From JALZEG01 sp046263255 (GTDB lineage: Bacteria > Actinomycetota > CADDZG01 > WHSQ01): a DNA stretch of 34,048 nt. Below, in pieces: positions 1 to 7,837 of this stretch. The stretch covers positions 1 through 34,048 of the forward strand of contig JBHELD010000059.1 in assembly GCA_046263255.1 (NCBI GenBank), given 5' to 3'. The notes beneath the pieces are model-generated. The model was given only the letters and a program-made list of their open reading frames with translations, was not told the DNA's origin and did no database searches. Made by a program: the position numbers and the translations under genes. The first letter of the stretch is position 1. Each line of letters starts with the position of its first letter.

Positions 1-953
1 GCGTCACCATCTCGACCGCCACCCTGCACAACGAGGACGAGATCAAGCGCAAGGACATCCGCGAGGGTGACACCGTGGTCGTCCGGCGCGCCGGCGACGT
101 GATCCCAGAGGTCGTAGGGCCGGTCCTCTCGCTCCGTCCCAAGGGCGCGCGCGAGTTCGTCATGCCGAAGAGATGCCCGTCCTGTGGCGAGCGGCTCGTG
201 CGCGAGGAAGGCGAAGCCGCCACGAGGTGCGTCAACCTCGAGTGCCCCTCGCAGCTGATAGAGAGCCTGTTCCACTTCGCGTCCCGGGGGGCGATGGACA
301 TCGAAGGCCTCGGCTACAAGACGATCACGTGGCTGATCGACCGGGGCCTTCTGAAGGACGTCGCGGACGTGTACGGCTTGAAGCCGTCGGACTTCGAGGG
401 GCACGAGGGCTGGGGGGAGGTCTCGATCCGCAACCTCATGAACGCGATCGACGCGTCGAAGACGCGGGGTCTCGGCAACCTCCTGATCGCCCTCGGGATC
501 CCGCACGTCGGGGGCCGCGCGTTCGATATCGCCGCCGAGGCGGGCTCTCTCGACCGGCTGCGCGGGATGACGGAGGAGGACTTCCTCGCGATGCCCGGGA
601 TCGGGGACGTCATCGCTCGCTCGATCACGACCTTCTTCTCGCAGCCCAGGAACCTCGACGTGATGGACCGGCTCAAGGTGGCCGGCGTCGATCCCAAGCA
701 GGCACCGCGGCACAAGGGCGGGCCCCTCCAGGACAAGACGTTCGTGATAACGGGGACGCTCGAGCGGTTCTCGCGCGCGGCCGCCGAGGACGCGATCGAG
801 GCGCTCGGGGGCAAGGTCACCGGCAGCGTCTCGAAGAAGACCGACTACGTCGTCGTGGGCGAGAACCCCGGTGCCTCGAAGTTCGACAAGGCGCAGGAGC
901 TGGGGATCGAGACGCTCGACGAGAAGGCGTTCGAGAAGCTCCTGGCAGGCTAG
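1..953 (+). CDS. ligA: NAD-dependent DNA ligase LigA, 3' part only
   Basis: This is the C-terminal part of the NAD+-dependent DNA ligase that seals nicks during replication and repair. The frame is open from base 3, so the adenylation domain lies outside the window. The first visible residues are the OB-fold stretch with the family signature TLHNEDEIKRKDIREGD followed by RAGDVIP. Next come a four-cysteine zinc finger (CPSCG, then CVNLEC about 14 residues later), helix-hairpin-helix repeats (for example the AMPGIGDVIA region), and a C-terminal BRCT domain that begins near TFVITGTLERFSR and includes the DYVVVGENPGASKFDKA stretch. The stop at 951-953 directly abuts the next open frame. Identity is certain; only the N-terminus is missing because of the window edge. 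Confidence 0.97.
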   Translation, partial: VTISTATLHNEDEIKRKDIREGDTVVVRRAGDVIPEVVGPVLSLRPKGAREFVMPKRCPSCGERLVREEGEAATRCVNLECPSQLIESLFHFASRGAMDIEGLGYKTITWLIDRGLLKDVADVYGLKPSDFEGHEGWGEVSIRNLMNAIDASKTRGLGNLLIALGIPHVGGRAFDIAAEAGSLDRLRGMTEEDFLAMPGIGDVIARSITTFFSQPRNLDVMDRLKVAGVDPKQAPRHKGGPLQDKTFVITGTLERFSRAAAEDAIEALGGKVTGSVSKKTDYVVVGENPGASKFDKAQELGIETLDEKAFEKLLAG

Positions 954-1007
954 GTGCCGCAGGTCGGGGGTGCAGGAGACCGACTCCCTGCGGAGAAGCG
1001 CACATAC

Positions 1008-2294
1008 GTGGGGGACAGGCCGGCGCGTGTGCTGATCCTGCTCGCGGCCGTCGCGAGCCTGCTCCCGAACGTCCTCGTCGCCACCGGGCACGCGAGCCAC
1101 GACGCCCGGTCCCGGCGCTGCTTCGGCGAGAGGGCCACGATCATGGGGACCCACGGGAGCGACGTCATCCTGGGGACGTCCGGCTCGGACGTGATCGTCG
1201 CGTTCGACGGCGACGACGAGGTCTACGGCCGCGGCGGCAGCGACGCGATCTGCTCTGGTGCCGGAGACGACGTGAGCCACGGCGGACCCGGGTTCGACGC
1301 CGTCGCCGGCGGAGAGGGCGCCGACCACTCCTTCGGCGGCGCCGGCGCCGACTTCGTCGCGGAGGACCACGGCGTGCTCGCGGTCGCCGACGCCGGCAGC
1401 GACTCCTCTGCAGATCTCTACGAGGGCGGACCCGGCGACGACATGATCGCGGACGACGCCGGCGCCGACGCGCTGCACGGGGGCGGGGGCCGCGATACGT
1501 TCTTCGGCCTCTTCCCCTACGACCCGCTCGTCGTCGACCTCGCGCACGGCCGCGCCGCCTCGGTCGCGGAGGTGAACGCGTTGACGGGGATCGAGAACGT
1601 CATCGGGTCGCTCTCCACCGACGTGATCGTGGGCGACGACGGGCCGAACGTCCTCACCGGGCTCTTCGGGAGCGACGTCGTCATCGGCAACCGCGGCGCG
1701 GATCTGTTGATGGCTACGGTCGACGGCGACGTCCTCGACGGCGGCGACGGCGCGGCCTCCGACGCGGTCTTCGCGGTCGTGAACGAGCCCGTCGAGGCGG
1801 ACCTGCAGGAAGGCTTGATGACCGCCGGCGACGGGCAGACGGACCGGCTGGTCGGCGTCGAGGACTTCATCGGCACGCCTCGGGACGACGTCGTCAGGGG
1901 GAGCGACGCCGGCAACCGGCTCTACGGGGGAACCGGAGACGACCTGCTCGCCGGGCGTGCGGGTGACGACGCGATCTCCGGCGACCACCCCTTCGTCCCG
2001 TGGATCGACCCGGCTCGCTGGCTCGGGTTGGGCACGTTGCGAGGGGAGGACCTCCTGATCGGCGGCAGGGGGACGGATGCGCTCGACGGCGGCCCGGCGC
2101 ACGACACGTGCAGGGGCGGCGAGACCCTGCGCCGCTGCGAGTCCCGCCGCGGAGACCGAGCTCGCCCGGTGGCCGCACGCGCGAACCTGTGGGACCCGGC
2201 GCCCGCGTTCGGCAGCTGGATCCTCGACGCGCTCACCGCCGCCTCGCCCGAGGACGTCACGCCTCCCCGCTGGACGCCCCGCGGGCTCAGGTAG
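1008..2294 (+). CDS. Secreted RTX-like (hemolysin-type calcium-binding repeat) protein, copy 1
   Basis: A protein of about 428 aa made largely of Gly/Asp-rich nonapeptide-like repeats (forms such as GGxGxDxxxG, GDDxxxG and DALDGGPAHD), the pattern that folds into a calcium-binding parallel beta roll. The frame is open from 954, but GTG at 1008 is preferred: GGAGAAG lies about 10 bases upstream, and the product then begins with a good export signal (RVLILLAAVASLLPNVLVATGHA). Two cysteines bracket the first repeat block (CFGE and AICSG) and two close the last one (TCRGG and RRCES), suggesting disulfides outside the cell. No type I secretion genes are visible, so Sec export is inferred. It is a paralogue of the next gene. 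No enzymatic domain is seen; function is unknown beyond likely calcium-binding structure. Confidence 0.8.
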   Translation: MGDRPARVLILLAAVASLLPNVLVATGHASHDARSRRCFGERATIMGTHGSDVILGTSGSDVIVAFDGDDEVYGRGGSDAICSGAGDDVSHGGPGFDAVAGGEGADHSFGGAGADFVAEDHGVLAVADAGSDSSADLYEGGPGDDMIADDAGADALHGGGGRDTFFGLFPYDPLVVDLAHGRAASVAEVNALTGIENVIGSLSTDVIVGDDGPNVLTGLFGSDVVIGNRGADLLMATVDGDVLDGGDGAASDAVFAVVNEPVEADLQEGLMTAGDGQTDRLVGVEDFIGTPRDDVVRGSDAGNRLYGGTGDDLLAGRAGDDAISGDHPFVPWIDPARWLGLGTLRGEDLLIGGRGTDALDGGPAHDTCRGGETLRRCESRRGDRARPVAARANLWDPAPAFGSWILDALTAASPEDVTPPRWTPRGLR

Positions 2295-2361
2295 GCCGAC
2301 ACGGACACGGGACTCGCCTGCGGGGGCAGGAGAAGCGCCCGCTGCTCTCGAACGCTGGGGC

Positions 2362-3699
2362 GTGGGGCAGTGGAGGGGCGCGGCCGTCCGGGCCGTCGCA
2401 GTGGTCGCTCTCGTGTCGGCGCTGGTCCCCGCGGCGCCGGCGGCGTTCGGTCGCGTCCAGGTCGGCGAGGAAGACGACTGCTTCGGGTTCGAGCCGACGA
2501 TCACCGGGACGTCCGGTGACGACGTAATCGAAGGGACGCGCGGCTTCGACATCATCGCCGCGCTCGGCGGCAACGACTCCGTCGCGGGCGGCCGCGGCAT
2601 GGACCTCATCTGCGCGGGCGACGGCGACGATCGCGTCCACGGCGGTCCCGGGATCGACGTCCTGGAGGGACTGCGGGGCGCGGACGAGCTCTTCGGCGAC
2701 GGCGACGACGACCTCCTGTTCGAGACGTCGCTCCCGGAGGATCCGCAGGGCCCCGTCTGGGTCCACGCCGGCGACTCCTCCGACGACGAGTTCCACGGCG
2801 GCCCCGGAAGGGACCTGCTCGGCGACGACGGGGCGAACGACCTGCTGGACGGCGGCGACGGCCCCGACACGTTCCTCGGCCTCTTCACGTTCAGCCCGAC
2901 CGTCATCGACCTGGCGAACGGCCACACCTCGTCGCTGCGAGGCGACGTGAACACGCTGGTGTCCGTCGAGAACGCGATCGGCGGGATCTACCGCGACGTC
3001 ATCCTCGGCAGCGAAGGGCCGAACGTGCTGTCGGGCGCGATCGGCGGCGACTTCGTCTACGGCGAGGGGAGCGCCGACCTCCTCCTCTCGACGACCAGCG
3101 GCGCGCTGTTGGACGGAGGCGGAGGGCGGTCGCGCGACGGCCTCCTGGTCCTGAACGACGACGGCACGGACGTGGACCTCGAGAACGGGACGGTGTCGCC
3201 GCGCGGCGGCGCCGGAGCGGCCGACCGCATCCTCGGGATCGAGGACGTCATCGCCGGCGAAGGCGACGACGTCGTCGTCGGGAACGACGTCATGAACCGC
3301 CTGTACGGCTCCAGCGGCGACGACGTGCTCGACGGCGCCGCCGAGAACGACCTCGTCGTGGGCGACGCTCCGTTCTGGCCGTGGACCGATACCGGGCATT
3401 GGGACGTCGTGGACCCCGGCGGGAGGGGCGACGACACGCTGATCGGCGGCGACGGCCGCGACCGCCTGGACGGCGGCCCGGCGCGCGACGAGTGTCGGTC
3501 GGGCGAGGTCGTCCGCCGGTGCGAGGTCGTCGTCGGTGATCGCGCCGCGGCGCGGGCAGGCGCGCGCGGCGGGGGCGGGAGCTCGCTCGGTCGCGGGACG
3601 GCAGCCGCTCGCGGCCTCGACACGTGGTGGTTCCCGCTGATGCTCGACCTCTCGGCGCGGCCGTGGCTCGACCTCGTCCCGACGAGGCTCCGGCGTTAG
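2362..3699 (+). CDS. Secreted RTX-like (hemolysin-type calcium-binding repeat) protein, copy 2
   Basis: A second Gly/Asp repeat protein (about 445 aa from the GTG chosen here) that aligns along its length with the preceding one. Shared landmarks include DTFFGLF/DTFLGLF, the I-E/V-E-N-x-I-G segment, GPNVLTG/GPNVLSG, ADLL, and the C-terminal LDGGPAxDxCRxGExxRRCE. It is therefore a tandem duplication. The frame is open well upstream of 2300, but that part overlaps copy 1 and is Arg-rich shadow sequence. GTG 2362 gives a clean signal peptide (VRAVAVVALVSALVPAAPAAFG). An AGGAG at 2328-2332 is rather far from this codon, so the exact start is uncertain. Likely an exported calcium-binding beta-roll protein; the biological role cannot be read from the sequence. 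Confidence 0.78.
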   Translation: MGQWRGAAVRAVAVVALVSALVPAAPAAFGRVQVGEEDDCFGFEPTITGTSGDDVIEGTRGFDIIAALGGNDSVAGGRGMDLICAGDGDDRVHGGPGIDVLEGLRGADELFGDGDDDLLFETSLPEDPQGPVWVHAGDSSDDEFHGGPGRDLLGDDGANDLLDGGDGPDTFLGLFTFSPTVIDLANGHTSSLRGDVNTLVSVENAIGGIYRDVILGSEGPNVLSGAIGGDFVYGEGSADLLLSTTSGALLDGGGGRSRDGLLVLNDDGTDVDLENGTVSPRGGAGAADRILGIEDVIAGEGDDVVVGNDVMNRLYGSSGDDVLDGAAENDLVVGDAPFWPWTDTGHWDVVDPGGRGDDTLIGGDGRDRLDGGPARDECRSGEVVRRCEVVVGDRAAARAGARGGGGSSLGRGTAAARGLDTWWFPLMLDLSARPWLDLVPTRLRR

Positions 3700-3720
3700 A
3701 AGCGCGTCACCGCGAAAGAG

Positions 3721-3754
3721 AAACCGGCGCAGGGAACGATCCCTGCGCCGGTTT
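3721..3754 (+). terminator. Strong hairpin terminator after the RTX pair
   Basis: A perfect 15-bp inverted repeat (3721-3735 with 3740-3754) closed by a 4-base loop ACGA, 21 bases after the stop of the second RTX-like gene. The right arm ends in GTTT, followed by GCCGTT rather than a long T run. The length and perfection of the stem make a transcription terminator the natural reading. Confidence 0.85.
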
Positions 3755-3819
3755 GCCGTTGTGGCTCGCTGCGCCCCCCGCCGGTCGTCCCGCCGCCGTG
3801 CTTGTGACGGCGTCGACGC

Positions 3820-3990
3820 TCAGAGGACCAGGCTGAGACGGGTGACGTCGGTGAACCGGTGTGGATTCCGCCAGCGGCCCGTGAACCAGTTGGCCAGAAC
3901 CCTACTTCGAGGCTTGAACCGCTAGCAGCCGGTCACCTCGTGAGGTCCGTCGGAACTAGGTAACAAGTCTGGACCACCTCCTTTCTCACG
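3820..3990 (-). other. Gene-free stretch with a possible reverse-strand RNA or mini-ORF
   Basis: The 3755-4095 interval holds no credible long gene. Read on the minus strand, bases 3986-3971 spell a near-perfect Shine-Dalgarno sequence (AGAAAGGAGGTGGTCC). Eight bases past the GGAGG core-plus-flank begins a TTG (3966-3964) opening a 14-codon frame that stops at 3924-3922. Downstream on the same strand are short self-complementary motifs (ACCTCACGAGGT, CCGCTGGCGG) that could form hairpins. An AT-richer patch (3991-4015) lies just upstream, where a promoter would be expected. Read on the plus strand, the same bases mimic the 3' end of 16S rRNA (GGACCACCTCCTTTCT), but no rRNA precedes it. This may be a small leader-type RNA or peptide; function unknown. 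Confidence 0.35.
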
Positions 3991-4095
3991 TACGCAAATG
4001 AAAACACAGCGGCTTCCCTAGTCGCGCACTTTTCGGAGCCGGAATCGGCCTCCCGGGGCGACTTTTCCTGAGTGTGTCGCTCGAGCCCGTACGGC

Positions 4096-4101
4096 TATAC
4101 T
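4096..4101 (+). promoter_or_regulatory. Likely -10 box of the SDR/MaoC operon
   Basis: TATACT at 4096-4101 matches the -10 consensus well in otherwise GC-rich DNA. It is followed about 10 bases later by the TetR-type palindrome. No good -35 box is seen at the expected spacing. Transcription would begin near 4108 and give a leader of about 105 bases before the SDR start. Confidence 0.55.
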
Positions 4102-4111
4102 CGCCGTCGAA

Positions 4112-4127
4112 TTGACCGCTCGGTCAA
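4112..4127 (+). promoter_or_regulatory. TetR-type operator palindrome
   Basis: TTGACCG, two bases, CGGTCAA: a perfect 7-bp inverted repeat. The GACCG-NN-CGGTC core is typical of operators bound by TetR-family repressors that control lipid and acyl-CoA genes in actinobacteria. It sits directly after a TATACT box, about where transcription should begin, so a bound repressor would block initiation. No TetR gene lies in the window. The palindrome is seen directly; the repressor family is an inference. Confidence 0.6.
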
Positions 4128-4214
4128 GGGAGAGCGAGTCGCTCGCCGCACGTCTGCCGCCCCCGAACCGCAGTGCTGCCTCGATTAGTCTCGACTGCCC
4201 AGGGAGGAGCTCGG

Positions 4215-5147
4215 ATGCCGTCACTCGATGGGAAGGTTGCGGTCGTCACCGGCGCCGGACGCGGGATCGGCCGCGAGCACGCGCTGGCGCTGGCGACGGC
4301 AGGCGCCGGGGTCGTGGTCAACGACCTCGGGGGGTCGACTGCCGGCGAGGGGCAGGACCAGGCGCCGGCGCAGCAGGTGGCGGACGAGATCCAGGCGGCC
4401 GGCGGCGAGGCCACGGCGAACTACGACAACGTCGCGGACTTCCAGGGCGCCGAGAGGATGGTCAAGCAGGCGATCGCCGACTTCGGACGGCTCGACATCC
4501 TCGTGAACAACGCCGGGATCCTCAGAGACCGGATGCTCGTCAGCATGTCCGAGGCCGAATGGGACGCGGTCGTCGAGGTCCACCTGAAGGGCCACTTCGC
4601 GCCGACCCATCACGCCGCGGCCTACTGGCGGGCGCAGTCGAAGGAGGGAAACCAGGTCGACGCGCGCGTGATCAACACCTCGAGCCCCTCGGGGGTCTTC
4701 GGCAACGTGGGCCAGACGAACTACGGCGCCGCGAAGGCCGGGATCGCGGCGTTCACGATCATCGCGGCGCAGGAGCTCGCTCGCTACGGCGTGACCGTCA
4801 ACTGTCTCGCGCCGAACGCCCGCACTCGCATGACCGAGGACATCTTCGGGGCGGAGACGCCGGCGGAGGGCTTCGACCCGCTCGACCCGTCGAACATCTC
4901 GCCGGTCGTCGTCGCCCTCTGCACCGACGCGGCGCGCGCCGTCACGGGGCAGTGCTTCTTCGTCTACGGGAGCACGATCAACGTCCTGAAGCCGTGGGAT
5001 CTCGGCACCGCGCTGAGCAAGGACGGTCCCTGGGATCCGGACGAGCTGGCGGCCGCGCTGAAGGAGACGTTCCCGCAGGGCGCGGCTCCCGAGGGGATGA
5101 TGGCGATGCTGTCGAAGGCGATCGGAGGAGGAGCGCCCCTTGCCTGA
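4215..5147 (+). CDS. Short-chain dehydrogenase/reductase (hydroxyacyl-CoA dehydrogenase type)
   Basis: An NAD(P)-dependent SDR of 310 aa. It has the nucleotide-binding TGAGRGIG (12-19), NNAG (98-101), a serine-rich strand INTSSPSG (around 153-160) and the catalytic pair Y170/K174 in TNYGAAKAG. The long insert after the second strand (NDLGGSTAGEGQDQAPAQQV) resembles SDRs related to the dehydrogenase part of multifunctional beta-oxidation enzymes, so a 3-hydroxyacyl-CoA substrate is plausible. ATG 4215 is chosen because AGGGAGGAG ends about 5 bases before it. Its stop overlaps the TTG of the next gene by 8 bases, so it is translationally coupled with the MaoC-type genes that follow. Dehydrogenase plus hydratase/dehydratase would make a partial fatty-acid cycle. 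The direction (synthesis or degradation) cannot be told. Confidence 0.9.
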   Translation: MPSLDGKVAVVTGAGRGIGREHALALATAGAGVVVNDLGGSTAGEGQDQAPAQQVADEIQAAGGEATANYDNVADFQGAERMVKQAIADFGRLDILVNNAGILRDRMLVSMSEAEWDAVVEVHLKGHFAPTHHAAAYWRAQSKEGNQVDARVINTSSPSGVFGNVGQTNYGAAKAGIAAFTIIAAQELARYGVTVNCLAPNARTRMTEDIFGAETPAEGFDPLDPSNISPVVVALCTDAARAVTGQCFFVYGSTINVLKPWDLGTALSKDGPWDPDELAAALKETFPQGAAPEGMMAMLSKAIGGGAPLA

Positions 5148-5595
5148 CGTCGTCACCGAGATCGAGTTCGACCTCCCGGTCGAGCGAGGAAAGGTTCGCG
5201 AGTTCGCGCTCGCGGTCGGCGAGGACAACCCGATCCACCTCGACCCGGAGGCGGCCCGGCTGCAGGGGTTCCCCGACGTGGTCGCGCCGCCGACGTTCAC
5301 CGTCACGCAGATCTGGCAGGTGCCGCGCGAGGAGCGCGAGGAGCGCCTCGGTGCGAACCTCGACTACGGGCGCGTCCTCCACGGAGAGCAGGAGTTCGTC
5401 TACAGGCGTCTTCCGTTCGCGGGCGAGGTCTTGAAGGGAAAGATGCGGATCTCGAAGGACTTCACGAAGGAGGGACGGCGCGGCGGCTCGATGCGGTTCG
5501 TGACATACGAGTCGGTGTTCACCGACGCCGAGGGCGAAGAGGTGCTCACGGCCCACTACACGCTGATCGAGACGGCACAGGACCCCGGAGCATGA
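5140..5595 (+). CDS. MaoC N-terminal/FAS1-like dehydratase subunit
   Basis: A 151-aa hotdog-fold protein of the MaoC N-terminal (FAS1-like dehydratase) type, similar in kind to the HadA/HadC subunits of actinobacterial (3R)-hydroxyacyl dehydratases. Features include an N-terminal helix, the DNPIHLDPEAARLQGFPDVVAPPTF region, and LHGEQEFVYRRLPFAGEVL, the usual strand-rich middle of this family. The start is TTG 5140: GGAGGAGGAG lies 7 bases upstream and the codon lies inside the end of the SDR gene. The stop overlaps the ATG of the next MaoC gene (ATGA). Such short subunits normally pair with a second MaoC protein, and the adjacent gene is the obvious partner. Confidence 0.87.
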   Translation: MPDVVTEIEFDLPVERGKVREFALAVGEDNPIHLDPEAARLQGFPDVVAPPTFTVTQIWQVPREEREERLGANLDYGRVLHGEQEFVYRRLPFAGEVLKGKMRISKDFTKEGRRGGSMRFVTYESVFTDAEGEEVLTAHYTLIETAQDPGA

Positions 5596-6044
5596 GCGAG
5601 CCGCAGACGATCACGATGGACGGCGTCACGCCGGGCATGGATTTCGGCGAGGTCGTGTTCGGCCCCCTGAGCCGCGTCGACATCGTCAGGTACGCGGGCG
5701 CGTCCGGCGACTTCAACCCGATCCACACCGACGAGGAATACGCGCGCGCGACCGGCGCGCCGACCGTGTTCGCGATGGGCATGCTTCCCGCCGGGTACCT
5801 CGGGCACGCCGTCGCGGATTGGTTCGGCGGGACGCAGAACCTTCGGCGCTTCAAGGTCAGGTTCACGACGCGGGTGTGGCCGGGAGACGAGATCGTGTGC
5901 ACCGGCCGCGTCGTGTCGATCGAGAACGGGCTCGTGAAGGCGACGGTCGAGGCGCGACGCCAGGGGCCGGGGCCGGACGGGCTCGACCTGCCGGACGAGG
6001 AGACCGCGATCGTCGGCGAGGCCGACGTGGAGCTTCCGCACTGA
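5592..6044 (+). CDS. MaoC-family dehydratase (HadB-like subunit)
   Basis: A 150-aa single-hotdog protein with the catalytic hydratase-2 motif (ASGDFNPIHTDEEYA, where the Asp and His act on the beta-hydroxyacyl substrate), followed by GAPTVFAMGMLPAGYLG and the later strand KVRFTTRVWPGDEI. It starts at an ATG overlapping the previous stop. It most likely forms a heterodimer with the product of the gene at 5140, giving a complete (R)-specific hydratase/dehydratase active site. Comparable split pairs in mycobacteria (HadAB/HadBC) act in mycolic acid synthesis; whether this bacterium makes such lipids is not shown. The gap to the next gene is 19 bases, so the operon continues. Confidence 0.9.
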   Translation: MSEPQTITMDGVTPGMDFGEVVFGPLSRVDIVRYAGASGDFNPIHTDEEYARATGAPTVFAMGMLPAGYLGHAVADWFGGTQNLRRFKVRFTTRVWPGDEIVCTGRVVSIENGLVKATVEARRQGPGPDGLDLPDEETAIVGEADVELPH

Positions 6045-6063
6045 CCTTTTTCGGGAGGGGCGC

Positions 6064-6906
6064 ATGGGACTGAACACCGAGCTCGTAGGCAAGCAATATC
6101 CGTCCTCGACGTTCGAGGTGACGGCGGAGCACATCGAGCGCTACGCCCGCGCGACCAACGACGAGAACGAGCGCTACCTCGGGGGCACCGGCGTCGTCGC
6201 GCCTCCCGTCTTCCCGGTCGTCCCCGCCTTCAACTCCTTCATGACGGCCGCGATGGATCCCGAGCTCGGCGCCGACCTCCTCCGTCTCGTGCATGCGGCC
6301 GAGGAGCACGTGCTCCACAAGCCCGTCCGCGCCGGCGACGTGCTTGCCGTCACCGCAGTGCTCGAGTCGGTCGAGCAGAAGGAGACCGGCGAGACCTTCA
6401 CCGTGAAAGGGACGGAGACGAACCAGGACGGCGAGGTCGTCGCCGAGGTACGCGGGACGATGTTCATCCGCGGCACGGGATCGGGCTCGCGCCGCACGGC
6501 GCCGGCGGAGGCCGCGCGCGACATCGTGTTCGAGGAGACGACGAAGGTCGACGAGGACCAGACGTTCCGCTACGCGGAGGCGTCGGGCGACCACAACCCG
6601 ATCCACCTCGACGAGGGCACCGCGAAGATGGCGGGGCTCCCGGGGATCATCCTGCACGGCATGTGCACGATGGCGATCGCGGCGAAAGCCGCGGTGAACG
6701 GCGCCGCCGGCGGCGACCCCACCCGCATCGCCCGCATCGGCGTGCGGCTGTCGAAGCCCGTCCTGCCGGGCCAGGAGCTGACGACGCGGCTCTGGAAGGA
6801 AGCGTCCGATCCCGCCCCGCCCCCGATCTCGACCTACGGGTTCGAGACGTACAACCCCGACGGCGTCGCGGTGATCAAGAACGGGATCGTCGAGGTGCGG
6901 GCCTAG
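6064..6906 (+). CDS. Double-hotdog MaoC dehydratase (fused)
   Basis: A 280-aa protein with two hotdog folds. Residues about 1-140 are a FAS1-like/MaoC-N domain (LVGKQYPSSTFEVTAEHI start, then AGDVLAVTAVLESVEQKETGETFT), and residues about 155-280 are a MaoC domain with the catalytic ASGDHNPIHLDEG motif and GLPGIILHGMC. This is the fused form of the split pair just upstream, so the operon holds two (R)-hydroxyacyl dehydratase/hydratase systems. GGGAGGGG lies a few bases before ATG 6064. The stop at 6904-6906 abuts the rhomboid stop on the other strand (TAGCTA), so transcription converges here with no spacer. Confidence 0.9.
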   Translation: MGLNTELVGKQYPSSTFEVTAEHIERYARATNDENERYLGGTGVVAPPVFPVVPAFNSFMTAAMDPELGADLLRLVHAAEEHVLHKPVRAGDVLAVTAVLESVEQKETGETFTVKGTETNQDGEVVAEVRGTMFIRGTGSGSRRTAPAEAARDIVFEETTKVDEDQTFRYAEASGDHNPIHLDEGTAKMAGLPGIILHGMCTMAIAAKAAVNGAAGGDPTRIARIGVRLSKPVLPGQELTTRLWKEASDPAPPPISTYGFETYNPDGVAVIKNGIVEVRA

Positions 6907-7794
6907 CTAGAAGCAGCTCGCCAGGTCGAACGTCGCGGTTCTCTGCACGACGAACGCGATCCCGACCGCCAGCACCGCAGCAGCCGTCACGACCTGTAGC
7001 CCGACGGGGGCCGAAGCCTTCGCCAGACGGCTGCGGTCGAACCCCGCGCCCAGGGCAAGGCCGCCGACGAGGCCGCCGATGTGCGCGATGTTGTCGATCC
7101 TCGGGACCATGAACCCGAGCAGCAGGTTGAGGACGACGAACGCCCCGAGCGAGCGCAGGTAGGGGTCGGCGAACGTCGTGCTCCGGCGGTTGTACAGGTA
7201 GACGATCAGGATCCCGACGATCCCGAAGACCGCTCCCGACGCGCCGAGGCCGTTCGAGCACGCGTGGAACGCGTACGACGAGGCGCTCGCGAAGAAGCCG
7301 GTGGCCAGGTACAGGAACAGGTATCTGAAGCTCCCGAAGAGCTGCTCGACCTGCGCGCCGTAGATCGACAGGATGTACATGTTGAAGACGATGTGCAGCA
7401 ACGCGAACAGGCGGCCGTCGAACGGCAGGTGCAGGAACACCGACGTGATCAGCCTGTAGACCTCGCCCGCTGCGATCGCCGGAGCGAACGAGGTGAACCT
7501 GTTCACGAACGAGTCGCCGAGCACGAGCTCGAGGACGTACACCGCGACCGTGAACACGACGATCGCCCTGGTGACGGGGGCGTTGACGGCCGTCGCCGAA
7601 CGCACCCTCGGCGCGCTCTTCCGCGCCTCCGCCACGCACTCCGGACAGTGCTGGCCCACCGGCGCCTGGATCGCGCACTGACCGCAGATCGGGCGGTCGC
7701 AGCGCGAGCACCGAAGCTTCGTGGGCCTGTTCGGGTGCCCGTAGCAATACGTCTCCTCGTCCTGCTGCACGGGCGCCGGCGTCTGGTCGGTCAT
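6907..7794 (-). CDS. Rhomboid-family intramembrane serine protease with N-terminal zinc finger
   Basis: A 295-aa protein. The N-terminus (about residues 15-60) is a Cys/His B-box-like zinc finger (CYGHPNRPTKLRCSRCDRPICGQC, then HCPEC). After a linker come about six membrane helices. The rhomboid core includes HIVFNMY in an early helix (an HxxxN-like oxyanion element), the catalytic serine in GASGAVFG, and the catalytic histidine in AHIGGLVGG. Rhomboids cut membrane proteins within or near the bilayer; the substrate is unknown. The zinc-finger fusion is common in actinobacterial homologues. ATG 7794 has no convincing Shine-Dalgarno. It is divergent from the EEP gene, with only 43 bases between the two starts. 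Confidence 0.92.
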   Translation of the reverse strand: MTDQTPAPVQQDEETYCYGHPNRPTKLRCSRCDRPICGQCAIQAPVGQHCPECVAEARKSAPRVRSATAVNAPVTRAIVVFTVAVYVLELVLGDSFVNRFTSFAPAIAAGEVYRLITSVFLHLPFDGRLFALLHIVFNMYILSIYGAQVEQLFGSFRYLFLYLATGFFASASSYAFHACSNGLGASGAVFGIVGILIVYLYNRRSTTFADPYLRSLGAFVVLNLLLGFMVPRIDNIAHIGGLVGGLALGAGFDRSRLAKASAPVGLQVVTAAAVLAVGIAFVVQRTATFDLASCF

Positions 7795-7825
7795 CGAGGG
7801 GGCAATGCTCGCACATGGGAGTCTC

Positions 7826-7831
7826 TATCCT
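7826..7831 (+). promoter_or_regulatory. -10 box, apparent leaderless promoter of the EEP gene
   Basis: TATCCT is followed by 6 bases (GCCGGC) and then ATG 7838. With initiation about 6-7 bases past the -10 box, the transcript would start at the A of the start codon. There is no Shine-Dalgarno before this ATG, which agrees. The same spacing recurs at several other genes in the window. Confidence 0.55.
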
Positions 7832-7837
7832 GCCGGC

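Noticed and set aside
954..3699. DNA-level tandem repeat array
   Set aside because: The repetition is at the protein level (Gly/Asp nonapeptides) with varied codons; no long identical DNA units were seen.
3961..3986. 16S rRNA 3' end (TAACAAG and GGACCACCTCCTTTCT)
   Set aside because: The bases before it do not match the conserved 3' helix of 16S rRNA, and no other rRNA is present; it is read instead as a Shine-Dalgarno-like sequence on the other strand.
4018..4224. 68-aa minus-strand frame
   Set aside because: It spans the promoter and TetR-type operator, lacks a ribosome site and has no recognisable protein pattern.
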